A stretch of DNA of 64,000 bases from Agriotes lineatus (GCA_940337035.1 CALNHX010001045.1:62001-126000); one strand, 5' to 3'; positions 48,895-58,690 are shown, numbered from the stretch's first letter. Notes: a model not told the origin generated them from the letters alone. Translations and numbers: made by a program.

Positions 48895-49690
48895 TCAATA
48901 AGTGTTTACAGAATCAACAAATCTGTCACTATCCTCGCAAGTGGACGTTGTGACACTAAACAATTTTAAAAATCAGAGAACGTTTGTAATTATAGTGAAA
49001 CGATAAATGGGAACACTTGGTAATGCAAATTACATCAATTTTCAAATAAAAACAAAGTTTCCGGTGGTGGGATTCGAACTTCAGCGTCTGCGAATGCGAT
49101 TTCAGCGCCCTACTATTTGACGCCTGATGCCATGCTTTGGATCCCTGCGATGAAGCTGCATTAAACACAACGCATTTATTCGTTGCCCTTTTCTGTCCCT
49201 TACAACATATACCCTGTATCTGTTGGGTCCCATTTTCGCCAGGGGTAAAGACTGAGCTATGTGCAAATGACTACTTTTAACTATTTCTGAGTTGAGGCAA
49301 AAATGCAAAATTCTATTTTTGAAGGTGTTCACCCTGCATATGTTGAGTCTAAAATCTGCCATTTTTCGTTAGGGGTAAAATATGAGCTATGTACAAAATA
49401 TTACATTTATTTAACTAATAGTTCTTGGGTTAAAGCACAAATAGGCAAAAATTTTATTTTGTTAAGTTGCTCACCCTGCATATATTTTATTGAAATTTTT
49501 TCGGTTTCATGCCAGGAAGGCATATAATCCGCATGCAAAATATCGTCTTCCTCCAACAAACAGACAGATGGAATTGCGAAAACTTGTTTTCGTAATCTAT
49601 GGACCCTGAAACTTGAAGATCTGAAGAAATCACGAGGAGTGATTTTTGCGATTGCAATACTTCATCTTTTAGACAAGGGAAGTAAACACT
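48895..49690 (-). repeat. Composite repeat, copy C
   Basis: On the minus strand it starts with CTTGTCTAAAAGATGAAG (near 49675), then a TCTTCAGATC line and a CTGTCTGTTTG block. Three consecutive modules of about 130-140 bp follow, each with a GGGTGA or GGGTAT line and an ATTTTGTACATAGCTCAT-type line (near 49480, 49340 and 49215). Then come a tRNA-like module (49056-49140) and the family tail with TTAGTGTCACAACGTCCACT near 48945. The most complete copy in the window. Confidence 0.65.
49056..49140 (-). repeat. tRNA-like module of composite repeat
   Basis: Minus strand: TAGTAGGGCGCTGAAATCG resembles an A-box region and AAGTTCGAATCCCACCACCGG is a good B box with the usual 3' stem. A SINE-type tRNA-derived head, not a complete tRNA gene. 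Confidence 0.6.
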
Positions 49691-50291
49691 TAAAAATAAT
49701 GCTATCCCAATTTTGTTTCCCTTGACGAAAATTTAAGAAACTATTCCTATTTTCAACAGTAGCGTTGGACACGCTAGTAGCGCAACATGCATTCCAAATA
49801 CGACTATTGTAAGATCTTGCACTTCAATAAGCTTAGAAGCTTATTTGCCGTTGAAAGAAGAAGCAAAAACTGGAAGAAGGAAATGATTCACAACTTGCAG
49901 CAAAAATTAGATTCAGATTAGTTATTTATGTATCAACGGCATTATGAAGATCTTTATGTCTGTCCGGGGCCCGACAAGTTTACTAGCCTGAGGGTTTGTA
50001 AGTCGCCCGAAAGCATAAATATCAAATAATGCCCGTAGTTCATGTAAACATTCATGTCTTACTACTGTTTTTTAATAACTTAATGAATGAGAAAGTGGAT
50101 GATCAATCGCAGAAAAAATAATCTGTGTGGCTGTGTATGTGTACTCACCGACACATCGAGGTACATGATTCGACGCTAACGAAGAGCGGGGTTATGAATT
50201 ATATTGTCCTTTCATAATGCCCCAGTTATTATGGAATTGTTTATATATTTCGTACCACAGTTATAAATAGCAAATAATGTATTAAGAAAAC

Positions 50292-50535
50292 ATGCAACAT
50301 TTTACATACAGTTATGATGATCAAATTCAGGCTCTGAAGCGTAAATTTACAAATTTTATGAAATGGGGCAACACCACTAAAAAAACATTAAAAACATGTA
50401 GAACAAACGGATATGAACTGTTACATAATATAGCTCTACCGTCTTTGAAAAGTATTAGAAAAAGCATGCAAAGATTTAAATTGATTCAGGAATTCTTAAT
50501 GATGTTTTCGAACCATTAAAATTAAAAAAACGATT
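50292..50535 (+). pseudogene. P-element/THAP9-like transposase fragment
   Basis: A 75-codon open stretch: residues 37-75 read TCRTNGYELLHNIALPSL, then KSIRKSMQRF, and in a shifted frame DVFEPLKLKK. This matches in order the G-YELLR, LPLPS-RTL and GIL..V...LK segment that follows the DNA-binding region in P-element and THAP9-type transposases, as I remember them. No THAP finger or catalytic core is seen nearby. A short fossil. Confidence 0.5.
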
Positions 50536-50594
50536 CGGTTTCTACGACCACTACTAAAAGTAGGCCTTTTAGCGCTAGCTTTTTCCACTGAAAT

Positions 50595-50636
50595 CAGCTG
50601 TTTACTTTTACCCCATGTGCTAAAGGTAAACAGCTG
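50595..50636. repeat. Small hairpin (CAGCTGTTTAC arms)
   Basis: CAGCTGTTTAC at the left and GTAAACAGCTG at the right are exact inverses around a 20-base loop. Confidence 0.7.
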
Positions 50637-50909
50637 GTGTTGGATTTAAAATTTCGAACTGGAAGTGAGTCTGTAAAGTTATTCTAGTTACTTCTTTCGT
50701 TAGTGTTTTTTAAATAATTAAAGAATTATGTAATGAATAAAATAAAATGTGTACATTTATAATTACCGTTGATAACTAACTTTGACAGATACTGGCTGCA
50801 GAAACATTCACCTGCGCGTCAGGGCCATCTCTTTATTATGACATAAATTATAACTGTCATAAATGCAAACCTTTATTAAATCGACATTTATGGATTAATA
50901 ACAGTAAAT

Positions 50910-51035
50910 TTAAGGCCGTAGAAAAAATATTGTGTGCAAACTCGTGCTAAAAGTGTTTATGCACGAGACGTTTTCATGTCTCGTGCATAAACGTCCACTT
51001 TTTGCACAAATAGCTATTTTCTACGACCGTCTTAA
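50910..51035. mobile_element. 126-bp palindromic MITE
   Basis: Nearly the whole stretch folds on itself. The outer arms carry TTAAGGCCGTAGAAA and TTTCTACGACCGTCTTAA. The inner stem is GTTTATGCACGAGAC with its exact inverse around a short loop. The TCTACGACC motif recurs at about 50547, so a related copy lies just upstream. Confidence 0.7.
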
Positions 51036-51631
51036 AAGTCATCACTTTTAATAGCAAAATCTGTCATTGACGTTTCTCTTACTGATACTAAAAGTGTATG
51101 CTACTAGGAAACACTTTTAGTTTCTAGAATTAATAGTTATGTATGGTTCAAGTAAATAAAGAGGCATTTTATCCATAAGGGAAAAACGAATGAATAAAAT
51201 CTCGTTATTCACGTATGGTATATACATTTTCTTCCGATACTTACATTCAGGTATATAGATACGTTTTAAAATTGAATAAATAATTTGAAATAAATAATCA
51301 TATTACCTATTTTTGTATTAGTTACCACGGTAACATGTATGTATTTTGTTAGTTGCTATGAATTATGGACTATTTTATTCACTAGCGAATAAGGTAACAT
51401 TTATCCATCCTTATCATTAAAATGTTATTTTACCATGTACATTTTCATAGATAAAATACAACTTTACAAGTAGGTATTGGAAAAAGGTACTTTTACTTCC
51501 TATGAACTAGAGGTCTGTTCTACTTGGTCGGCTATGGGTACAGTTGTAATGTTTTTCAAATGACAAACATCAAAAGCAGTCAATCATTTAAAATTCTGAA
51601 CATTTTGTACTTTTCGTGGTTGCAGAAAAAA

Positions 51632-51777
51632 TAGTATGTATTACTCGTATTAAAAGTAGCTCTGTTTGACTCGCAATTTTTGCGTTGGCTCGGCTACGTT
51701 GCTCTTCGCCTCGCCAATGCAAACATAATTGCTTGTCAAACAAAGTTCCACTTTTAATCCTAATAAACAATATACTA
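51632..51777. mobile_element. 146-bp palindromic MITE
   Basis: Arms TAGTATGTATTACTCG then ATTAAAAGTAGCTCTGTTTG mirror CAAACAAAGTTCCACTTTTA and the following TATACTA. The GC-rich loop contains GCTCGGC and CGCCTCGCC. Confidence 0.65.
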
Positions 51778-52714
51778 CAAAGAACGAAAAGACTGCGTGG
51801 CAATTTTCGATGAAATGGAAATTAATCCAGTCAGCAAGTTCGCAACTTCATTTAATATTATTGTTAATTAACTATTTAGCGTTAAGTAATGGTTAATAGT
51901 ACATTCTGGTACTATTAATGTTAACTAAGCTGGTTGCATAGCCGCATGCTCCAAGGACAGGTCAAAGTCTCGAGTGTTAAGCAACTGTGACACCAGGCAG
52001 CCTATCACAGGCTCTACGATGGAAAAAATGATAATTACTTTTATTTTTAATCAGTGTCAGCATTTTTTGTCTTTTTGTCATTTAGACATTTCGTATGCCC
52101 AGATTGTTGAGCAAAGAGTAATATACTTATATAGAGTGACCGTAGTTCTAGAATACGTAATTCTCGAATTGAAGCTACTCGGGTCGCAGACCCGGGTTTC
52201 CTGGCCAAAATATGCCATACGTGATTCTGAGCAGGCTCTTCATATGTACTTTTTGAACGGTGTAAAGCAAGTTGGTAAAAAGTTACCAATGTCAAAGTAA
52301 AATTCTTCTTTCTTCTTCCTTAATCAAATAAACTAAGTTGTTGAAAATAACATAACTGATCCCTCTAGTTCAGCACGAATGGGTTCTCTATAACTAAAGT
52401 ACTTTTTGCAAGTTACAAAATCTGTGTCATTTTGACATTAGTAACTTTTCTAACTAAATATTTGATACACCGGTAAAAATATCCATATTTAAGGACTTCT
52501 CCGAATCACAAATAAAATTAATCGAGTATAGTTTGAAAAATACACTATCGTATTGTAAATACTTCGCAGCTGATGAAAATATGAGTACTGATGGCACTGA
52601 AAAATTACCATATAATTACATTTGTATATTGTTTTACTAGAAAAATTATTATACGTGCACAACTAGCATTAGATTTGGATATTATACGTATTATAAAATC
52701 TCCTTAAAGAAACC

Positions 52715-52790
52715 ACTTCCGGGATTGGACCGTGTCATTATTGAGGTTGAAAAATTCAAAGTTTCGCTCACTTTTGTAAGGGGCTTCATC
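52715..52790 (-). repeat. Inverted terminal-repeat fragment heading the Penelope element
   Basis: 76 bp that are the reverse complement, with about a dozen differences, of 56815-56889: GGGATTGGACCGTGTCATT through to GTAAGGGGCTTCATC. It joins directly to the reverse transcriptase sequence, with no intact 5' gene part between. Confidence 0.88.
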
Positions 52791-53443
52791 TCTTCCACTT
52801 ATTTCATATTTCACGGCAAGTTCTTTAAACAAATCTCTGGTGAGGCCTTCGGTTCTCCTCTTTCACCTGCCGTTGACAATATCTTTATGAAAGCTTTTGA
52901 AACCATGGCTTTGGAATCTTCAGAACTGAAAACGAAAGGTTGATTCCGATACGTTGACGATACCTTTATTATTTGGCCATATGGTAATAACATTTTGCCC
53001 GTCTTCTTAAACCATCTCAATAGTCAACATCCAGACATTAACTTTACCAGTGACAATCTTGGTCATTCTGTATATCACAAATCCAGTCAGACTGATCGCT
53101 AGCTACATGCCGATTTCCACCATCCTACAAAAAACTTTCCGTTATCAATTCGCTCGTACACCGGGCTGTTTCCATATCCCAAGCCGATAATGTCCACGCT
53201 GAATTAAACCATATTCGGAAAGCTCTTAGGAACAACGGTTACCCTGCTAGGTATATATAGTCTGCCATCAATCGCCATCTTCATCTACGGCCACCAAAAC
53301 CTCCAAAATCCAATCCTTCCGCAGCATTACTCTTTCTTCCATATATTCATCAAGTCACCGATAGTATAGGAAAGTTTCTTCGAAAACAAAACATAAATGC
53401 AGTATTTAAACCCCCGAGCAAAATCTCACAGGTTTTTCCTTCA
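52791..53443 (+). pseudogene. Penelope reverse transcriptase remnant
   Basis: Begins mid-domain with STYFIFHGKFFKQ, then GEAFGSPLSPAVDNIFM, then the catalytic FRYVDDTFIIWPYG (YVDD codons 52950-52961), preceded by a TGA where a tryptophan codon would fit. Further on, HLNSQHPDINFT and HADFHHPT segments follow in more than one frame. The last stretch, NAVFKPPSKISQVFPSPKG, runs to the insertion point and continues in the same frame on the far side at 56367. Fingers and thumb upstream of YFIF are missing. Inactive. Confidence 0.88.
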
Positions 53444-53489
53444 CCTAAAGGCGAGGGGTATTCCGCGGGGAAATTTTGGTGTTCAAGCT

Positions 53490-53640
53490 CCAGGAATTAG
53501 TAGGGAATTAGAATATGTAGTTGGGGAATTAGTTGGGGAATTGCGGAAATTAGGTGAGGAATTAGGGAAATTATGTGAGGAATTAGGGGAATTAATTAAG
53601 GATTTGGGGGAATTACTTAAGGAATTAGGGCAACTATCAG
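53490..53640 (+). repeat. Left subterminal GGAATTAG array
   Basis: About ten copies of GGAATTAG or near variants (GGGGAATTAG, GAGGAATTAGG) spaced every 12-18 bases. The same orientation is seen in the right array, so the two are direct, not inverted, repeats. Confidence 0.85.
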
Positions 53641-53689
53641 GAATGACAACGCAGCGCGCGCAACTGCTGAGCAGGTCACTTTGAGATGG

Positions 53690-55425
53690 AATTGAATGGG
53701 AGATAAAGCAAAAAAATTTGGAATCACAATTTAGGGATTTTCTGCAGACGGCGATACTCGCCTTTTAAGAGCTATGAGATCGAATACTGATCTACTAGCT
53801 CGTATGCAATCAGAACCGAAAGAGAAGAATAAAACACACCAAAAGTTCACAGAGTTACACCATTTGATTCCAGTTCTAGATTGGGAGTGGTACCAATATA
53901 GTATTGACAAAAATCAAGAATGCTACGTAGAGTACACTACACAGATTTTAACATAAATGCGCACCCGTATCTTGAAACCAAAAATCATTCAACTAGTTGG
54001 TAATTATATAGCCACCGCCAATCACCTTGAGGAGTAAATCGCAAAAGTGCAAACGATAAACATCTCCTTACACCTTCTAATCTTAAGGGCGAAGATAATA
54101 TGAACTTCGCATTTTCGGAAAAAATATGTAGTTTGAAAGTAATGGAGCAATTGAATTCCACAGAGTGAGGGCACTGTCGCTTACCTTAGACTTATGCACT
54201 ATATTGAGTCGTCTTTTCTGGATTACAGTACAGAACTGAATACCAGATTATATCACATCTGGTATGTTGTACGTTTTACTAGAATATGCAGAGTCAGCAT
54301 TAAAGGTAGTAAGAAATATCAAGCAAGGTACAACTTCATGTCAAGGAATTGCTACCTTTGCATTGAGCTGAACGTACACGCCTCGATTAAACTTATATTG
54401 AATCTCAAAAGTGGTGAACTACAACCAAATATATTTAGCTCTGCGATATTTGGTATTCAAACATGTAAGTCTCTATTTAGGGACCTTAGCGTATACCACA
54501 GTAATACATTTTAGAATAAAGGACATTCTGAACAGAATTTATAGAATAAAAACAATAAATGGTATCATCAGCGATCTCAGGGGGCCGTTTGCGCTTCCAA
54601 GAGAAGACAAAAGGCTGAAAAACAACTTGAGAAAAAAATGCCAATTGAAGAAGGAATACTTATTTTGGATATAAAGGCCGAAGTCAAAAAAGCTCTTCAG
54701 AATGCTTTAGCTGATACGGAACAACTTGGTATCAATGCAAAAAAAATTTCTCGAAATATATGCATGTTCCTTTCGTGAAATTTCATCAAAACTCTGGACT
54801 TCAAGTGGGCAACATGATGTGCACAAGCGAGAACGAAGCAGCGAACTAGAATGAGTCGGAGACGAAGAAAACGAAATTGACAAATCCAAATAATGGGGAC
54901 CATATGGTTTTGGAATTTATTGTTGATGAAAGCAGTTCACATGAAACTTCTTCTGAAAGTATGACTTCGAAAGATTTCTCTCAAAAAGTGAGTAATCAAC
55001 ATCTATCCGAAAAATTACCATAAGTAAAACTCATAGTTGACATACTGCTGGCTTTTGGATCAAACGGAAGAATTAGTACCGATCGATTGAAGCGATTTAT
55101 CGGCGCTACTGGAAAAAAAGCTCACAAGCAAGCAGCGAAAAGACAGCCGACCTCAATTTCTAAACTCGCCAACAAGGAGCGATAGAAAAAGAATCAAACA
55201 AGTGATGATTTGGAAGAATTTTTGGTCTCAGGTGAAACAGGACTTAAAATTAATTTAAATAACTATTAAGCAGTTTTTTATGACCAGTCATGGTCATGGT
55301 TCATTGGTCGAATAATTGAAGATGGTGGAGACAAAATAAAGTTTTCAAAGGCCCATCTCAGAACTCGAAAAGACTTCATCTTCTACGATCATATTAATCT
55401 GATTGGTAGCGGGACATTTTTTTGA
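53690..55425 (+). pseudogene. Decayed transposase-like protein of an unnamed family
   Basis: Plus-strand pieces in order: KKFGITI then GFSADGDTRLLRAMRS (53725-53790); W-EWYQYSIDKNQECYVEYT; a stop; MRTRILKPKIIQLVGNYIA (53955-54010) with TANHLEE; then GTVAYLRLMHYIESSFLDYS (about 54170-54225), LYHIWYVVRFTRICRVS, YNFMSRNCYLCIELNVHAS and ALRYLVFKHVSLYLG-type stretches. The last part is a Tudor/chromo-like tail, YDQSW..FIGRIIED, ending YDHINLIGSGTFF near 55425. I remember this order from uncharacterised proteins found in many copies in aphid, hydra and other genomes. The aspartate of FSADGDTR is a candidate catalytic residue. The N-terminal half is missing, and stops and frameshifts are frequent. 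Confidence 0.6.
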
Positions 55426-56159
55426 ATTAAAATAGTTAGACCTCCTCAATATTAACCATAGATATAAGGTCTTTAAAGATCAGTAAAGCTATATGTTAAT
55501 GTTTTTCTTAAGTAAAGAATATATTATATTTATTTTATTTGTTTCTATATAAACGTGAACTACTTTCTTATGAATAGAATATTTATTTTTCATTGGGTTT
55601 TATTACAAACATATCTACAACTTCTACGTATTTTCAAGATATTGTGGTAACGGCCGCATAATTTAACGTATTTTGGGAATTGCGGTCAGGAATTCGAAAA
55701 AAATTGATAGAAATCTACATGGTCGAGGTTTTGAAATTTCATTTCGTTATTCTAGGACTATTTACATAGACAACCAAGGCATTATTAAAGAAAAATATGA
55801 GGTTATAAACACAATGACTAATTGTACATTTAAACAACAAAAGCATCATCCTTGCGATTATATGACTGGTGCTTACCATTATTATTAATGATGCCATATT
55901 TAGCCTATATGTATCGACTTAACAATGTTTGTTTTGTTTATCTTCAGAACCCCGAGGATGACAAAACAAAATTGTCTAAACTTCGACCAAATTGAAATTT
56001 GTTTTCTTTGAAATCCTGACCCCAATTTCTAATATACATCTTCTAGGACTAATTATCTTGCTTATAATTTGTTAACTTAATTGAAGAGCAGATAGTAATA
56101 TTGTCACTTTGGTGTTATTATTTTAGAATAGTTAGTATACTCTATGGGTGCTACCTAGT

Positions 56160-56330
56160 TATTTGTGGAGAATTAGAGAAATTACTAAGGAATTAGTAGG
56201 AAATTAGAAAATTACTAGGGAATTAGGGGAATTAGTAGGGAATTAGGGAAATTAGTACGGAATTAGGTAAATTACTAGGGAATTACTACGGAATTAGAGG
56301 AATTACTAACTATCTTGGGAATTAGTGTAC
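56160..56330 (+). repeat. Right subterminal GGAATTAG array
   Basis: About a dozen GGAATTAG or GAAATTA(G/C)TA variants in the same orientation as the left array, just inside the right terminal repeat. Likely transposase-binding or spacer repeats (inference). Confidence 0.85.
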
Positions 56331-56366
56331 ATAATATTTTTTCGCGGGATACCTCTCGCCTAAAGG

Positions 56367-56680
56367 TAAATTAAACACTATGTCATCTAAAGGTATTTAT
56401 AGAGGCTCTTGCTCTTGTAATGCTGTATACATTGGTGAAACATGACGTTCAATAAAACCTTGCATTTCTGAACACCAGCGCTGTCTCAAGTCGGGTCTCG
56501 TTTCATCATCAGCAATCGCCGAACACCAACACGATACCGGCCGTAAGATTCTTTTTGATGAAACTTCCATTATCTGCAAATCCCCATTTTTCCTTAGCAG
56601 AAAGATTCGCGAAGTCATTGAGATTTACAAACATCCTAATAATCTCCCTTCCTTCTATGTAGAAAGTGCTAATTTCTAAG
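56367..56680 (+). pseudogene. Penelope GIY-YIG endonuclease region
   Basis: Reads KLNTMSSKGIYRGSCSCNAV then YIGET: the GIY and YIG halves of the endonuclease signature with the two cysteines usual for Penelope elements. It is followed by RSIK and EHQRCLKSG, SAIAEHQHDTGR, and KIREVIEIYKHPNNLPSF before a stop. An in-frame TGA stands right after YIGET, where glycine is usual. Otherwise it is open for about 100 codons, so the decay is modest. Confidence 0.88.
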
Positions 56681-56812
56681 CCCCGCCCACCGTGACTCAA
56701 CCGCGACGGGTTTGCCTATAAATTCTCGCCTTTCTCCCTTCAATGGTTAGAAGAGTTTCGCTTCTGGCGTGGTTTACACACGTTGAGTTACCGTGATCTT
56801 TTACTTTTACCC

Positions 56813-56843
56813 CTGATGAAGCCCCTTACGAAGTGGGCGAAAC
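56813..56843 (+). ncRNA. Hammerhead-ribozyme-like core in Penelope terminal repeat
   Basis: CTGATGA (56813-56819), then GCCC and GGGC able to pair as stem II around a 10-base loop, then GAAAC (56839-56843). This is the conserved core of hammerhead ribozymes, which are known from Penelope terminal repeats. A cleavage triplet and stems I and III could not be assigned with certainty. The inverted copy near 52715-52790 has a mutated stem II. Confidence 0.6.
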
Positions 56844-56899
56844 GGTGAGTTCTTCGACCTTAACAATGACACGGTCCAATCCCGGAAGTCGTTTGTTAC

Positions 56900-57600
56900 T
56901 TAATAACAATGGCCATGAAAACCTCCGAAATCATCTCCTTATATACTATGTTTACGGTTATTCAGATTTTCGGGATTATTTGAACTTTTCAATGTTTCAG
57001 GAAACGTATTCGATGCATTGCCACTTATAATTGTCTGTGAATAAAAACGGGTTGAGGTGAGCATAGACTAACACAGTCTAGTTCTAATATCTACGCCAGC
57101 GCTTTCCCAATTGTCATTGGAAGAATGAATAGGAAATTGTCGTCTTCTAATAGAAAAGACGACTCTTGTCAATTGGAGTTCGGAAGAAGCAAAACCTTTG
57201 TCCAGTGGTTTCTCATTCATGTTGAGAGAAATTAATTTTATTTTATTTAAACATCTTCAAAATATCAAAACGGCACTAATTTCCAAGCTTAGGTTTATTT
57301 ATATCTACGACGCGCACTACAACAAACTGGTCAATGAAATGCAAGAAAGTACGTGTCGTAAAACCTCTGCATGTTAATAGCTGTGTTTTAAAAAATAATG
57401 CTAAAAATCGGTGCAGTAAAAGCTGCAAGCGAACCCGACAAGAAAACTGTTTGTATTTTAAATATGCAGATGATATATTCATCGTTTACAGCTTCGAGCC
57501 TGCTATCCAGACCGAGAAGCGGTCCGTACAAACGGAAACGAAGGAGCTCGAGCTTTAGATTGCGGAGTTTTTAAGGGGTTCTTAAACCATTCGAACTGAC
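56900..57600. other. No recognisable feature next to the Dscam exon
   Basis: Intron sequence directly downstream of the exon. A perfect small palindrome, GTCGTCTT with AAGACGAC, sits at about 57139-57164. No continuation exon was seen. Confidence 0.45.
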
Positions 57601-57745
57601 CTGCCGTTGCTAGGCAGCGGAAAACCATCAAGAGTCCATGAGATCTGCGGCGTGGGGTTGCCGGCAGCACTGCATTTCAGGGATACTGCGGGTCCTGGCT
57701 GTAACGTCTGCTCTATGAAGCTATAAAGGAGCACCGGCGGAGCGT
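57601..57745 (-). CDS. Dscam: Dscam exon: half of an Ig domain
   Basis: Internal coding exon of a Dscam-type cell-adhesion receptor, a neuronal and immune surface protein made of Ig and fibronectin III repeats. The minus strand has a pyrimidine-rich acceptor ending TTTGTTTCAG just before the exon and a donor reading AG then GTCAGT just after it. The exon is 145 bp: two bases of a codon, 47 full codons, then two bases, so it is flanked by a phase-1 intron upstream and a phase-2 intron downstream. The peptide contains APPVLLYSFIEQTLQPGPA, then SLKCSAAGNPTP, then SWTLDGFPLP. These are the B-strand cysteine and C-strand tryptophan of an Ig fold, in wording I recognise as a constitutive arthropod Dscam Ig domain. 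The second half of the domain, with its F-strand cysteine, must lie on the next exon, which I did not find in the window. The exact paralogue (Dscam1, Dscam2 or another) cannot be fixed from one exon. Confidence 0.9.
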
Positions 57746-58319
57746 CTGAAACAAAACGAAATTCTGAAAGTACCGCACCTGCAATGAGCGCCTCTGCGTC
57801 AATTAAAATAACCTAGGAATTTATAGAATTGCTTTGACGTTAATATTGCCTTAAAAGCTGCCGAGCCTCTGGAAGTACCGCCCCGTTAATTTAATTGTTC
57901 ACTGGGGGAACTGCACGATGATTTTCAACATGGACGTATGGTTGCGAACAAAGCCCGTAACGAACTGGTCCGCTGCGGTGCCTAATGGCTGCGGGCAAGT
58001 GGCATGGTGTTTTGGGCGTAATCTGTAGCTCTGCTTAAACGCAACTTGTTTCTTTAATGCAAATAGAGAAGCTTTGCTAATGCATGAGGTGTGACAATTT
58101 ATTTCTTGGAATGCCGCTGTAAAAAATGTGTGCATACAGCTCGCCTAAGCTTAGAAGGCACTCCTCAAATTCTTGAACTAATAATACATTCATGTATGTA
58201 GTTTTTTTAAATTGAAAAAGTAGTACACGAAGTCACATATTTTGTCTCAGTTATTCACACTTCGTATGTTGAGTGACATTCCTGTCAATATAAACTTGAG
58301 ATAGTTTTTCTCAGAATGT

Positions 58320-58690
58320 ATTTTGGTAGTCGAAGGAATAAACGATAGCGACATTCTCCTTCTCTAAAAGTCCCCTAGCTTGGGCGAGCTGTACCTGCGA
58401 ATTAACCTTCTTCTGCAGCTGTGTAGTCAGACATTGTTGCATTTCTACAACTATATCTAGAACTCTGTTTATGGAATCTTCGTTTGTCACGCTCAATATT
58501 AGGGCGGATGATTCAATTTGGTAACTAATTTAGCCAGGAAGTCGCAAGCACTGAAGGACTTCATGACTTGGTGCCAGATACTTGGTACAATTACATAGTT
58601 TTCTTCACAGATTCCTGCCATTTTTTCAAATTCTGAAACGAACATCTGGCATTCCTTGCCTGGCCTGTTTAATTTAAAATTTTCATATTT
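58320..58690 (-). pseudogene. Unidentified coding-like relic
   Basis: On the minus strand an open stretch of about 60 codons reads KYENFKLNRPGKECQMFV, EFEKMAGICEENYVIVPS and FLAKLVTKLN. After one frame change a second stretch reads ILSVTNEDSINRVLDIV and QKKVNSQVQLAQARGLLE. Amino acid content is protein-like and splice-free. I do not recognise the family; it may be a processed pseudogene or part of a transposon. Confidence 0.35.

Larger units (their letters stand above)
53452..56358 (+). mobile_element. 2.9-kb DNA transposon of unplaced family with 8-bp target duplication
   Basis: CCTAAAGG stands at 53444-53451 and 56359-56366. Removing the element and one copy restores the Penelope reading frame (PSPKG then KLNTM), which fixes the borders. 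The ends are inverted repeats of about 26 bp: CGAGGGGTATTCCGCGGGG left and CGAGAGGTATCCCGCGAAAA inward from the right. Inside each end lies a cluster of GGAATTAG-type short repeats in the same orientation. The interior carries a decayed protein described separately. An 8-bp duplication fits hAT, P, Merlin and several rarer superfamilies, but neither ends nor protein match hAT or P. Confidence 0.85.
52715..56890 (+). mobile_element. 5'-truncated Penelope-like element, split by a DNA transposon
   Basis: Order on the plus strand: inverted fragment of the terminal repeat (52715-52790), reverse transcriptase remnant (52791-53443), foreign 2.9-kb transposon (53452-56358), GIY-YIG endonuclease region (56367-56680), terminal repeat with hammerhead-like core (to about 56890). 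A reverse transcriptase joined to GIY-YIG defines Penelope-like elements, and a truncated head carrying an inverted piece of terminal repeat is a known habit of this class. The outer boundary beyond 56890 is uncertain. Confidence 0.88.
1..57600 (-). other. Inferred Dscam intron downstream of the exon
   Basis: Inference: because the donor site at 57600 opens to the left, everything from there to the window start is probably intron of the same gene unless another gene is hidden here. I searched by eye for the expected continuation of the Ig domain and for other Ig or fibronectin III exons on the minus strand and saw none. The stretch is packed with transposable elements in both orientations, as expected of a very large insect intron. 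Confidence 0.55.

Noticed and set aside
57334..57558. 74-codon frame beside the Dscam exon, considered as the next exon
   Set aside because: Wrong strand for the gene, and the minus-strand reading lacks the expected second half of the Ig domain.
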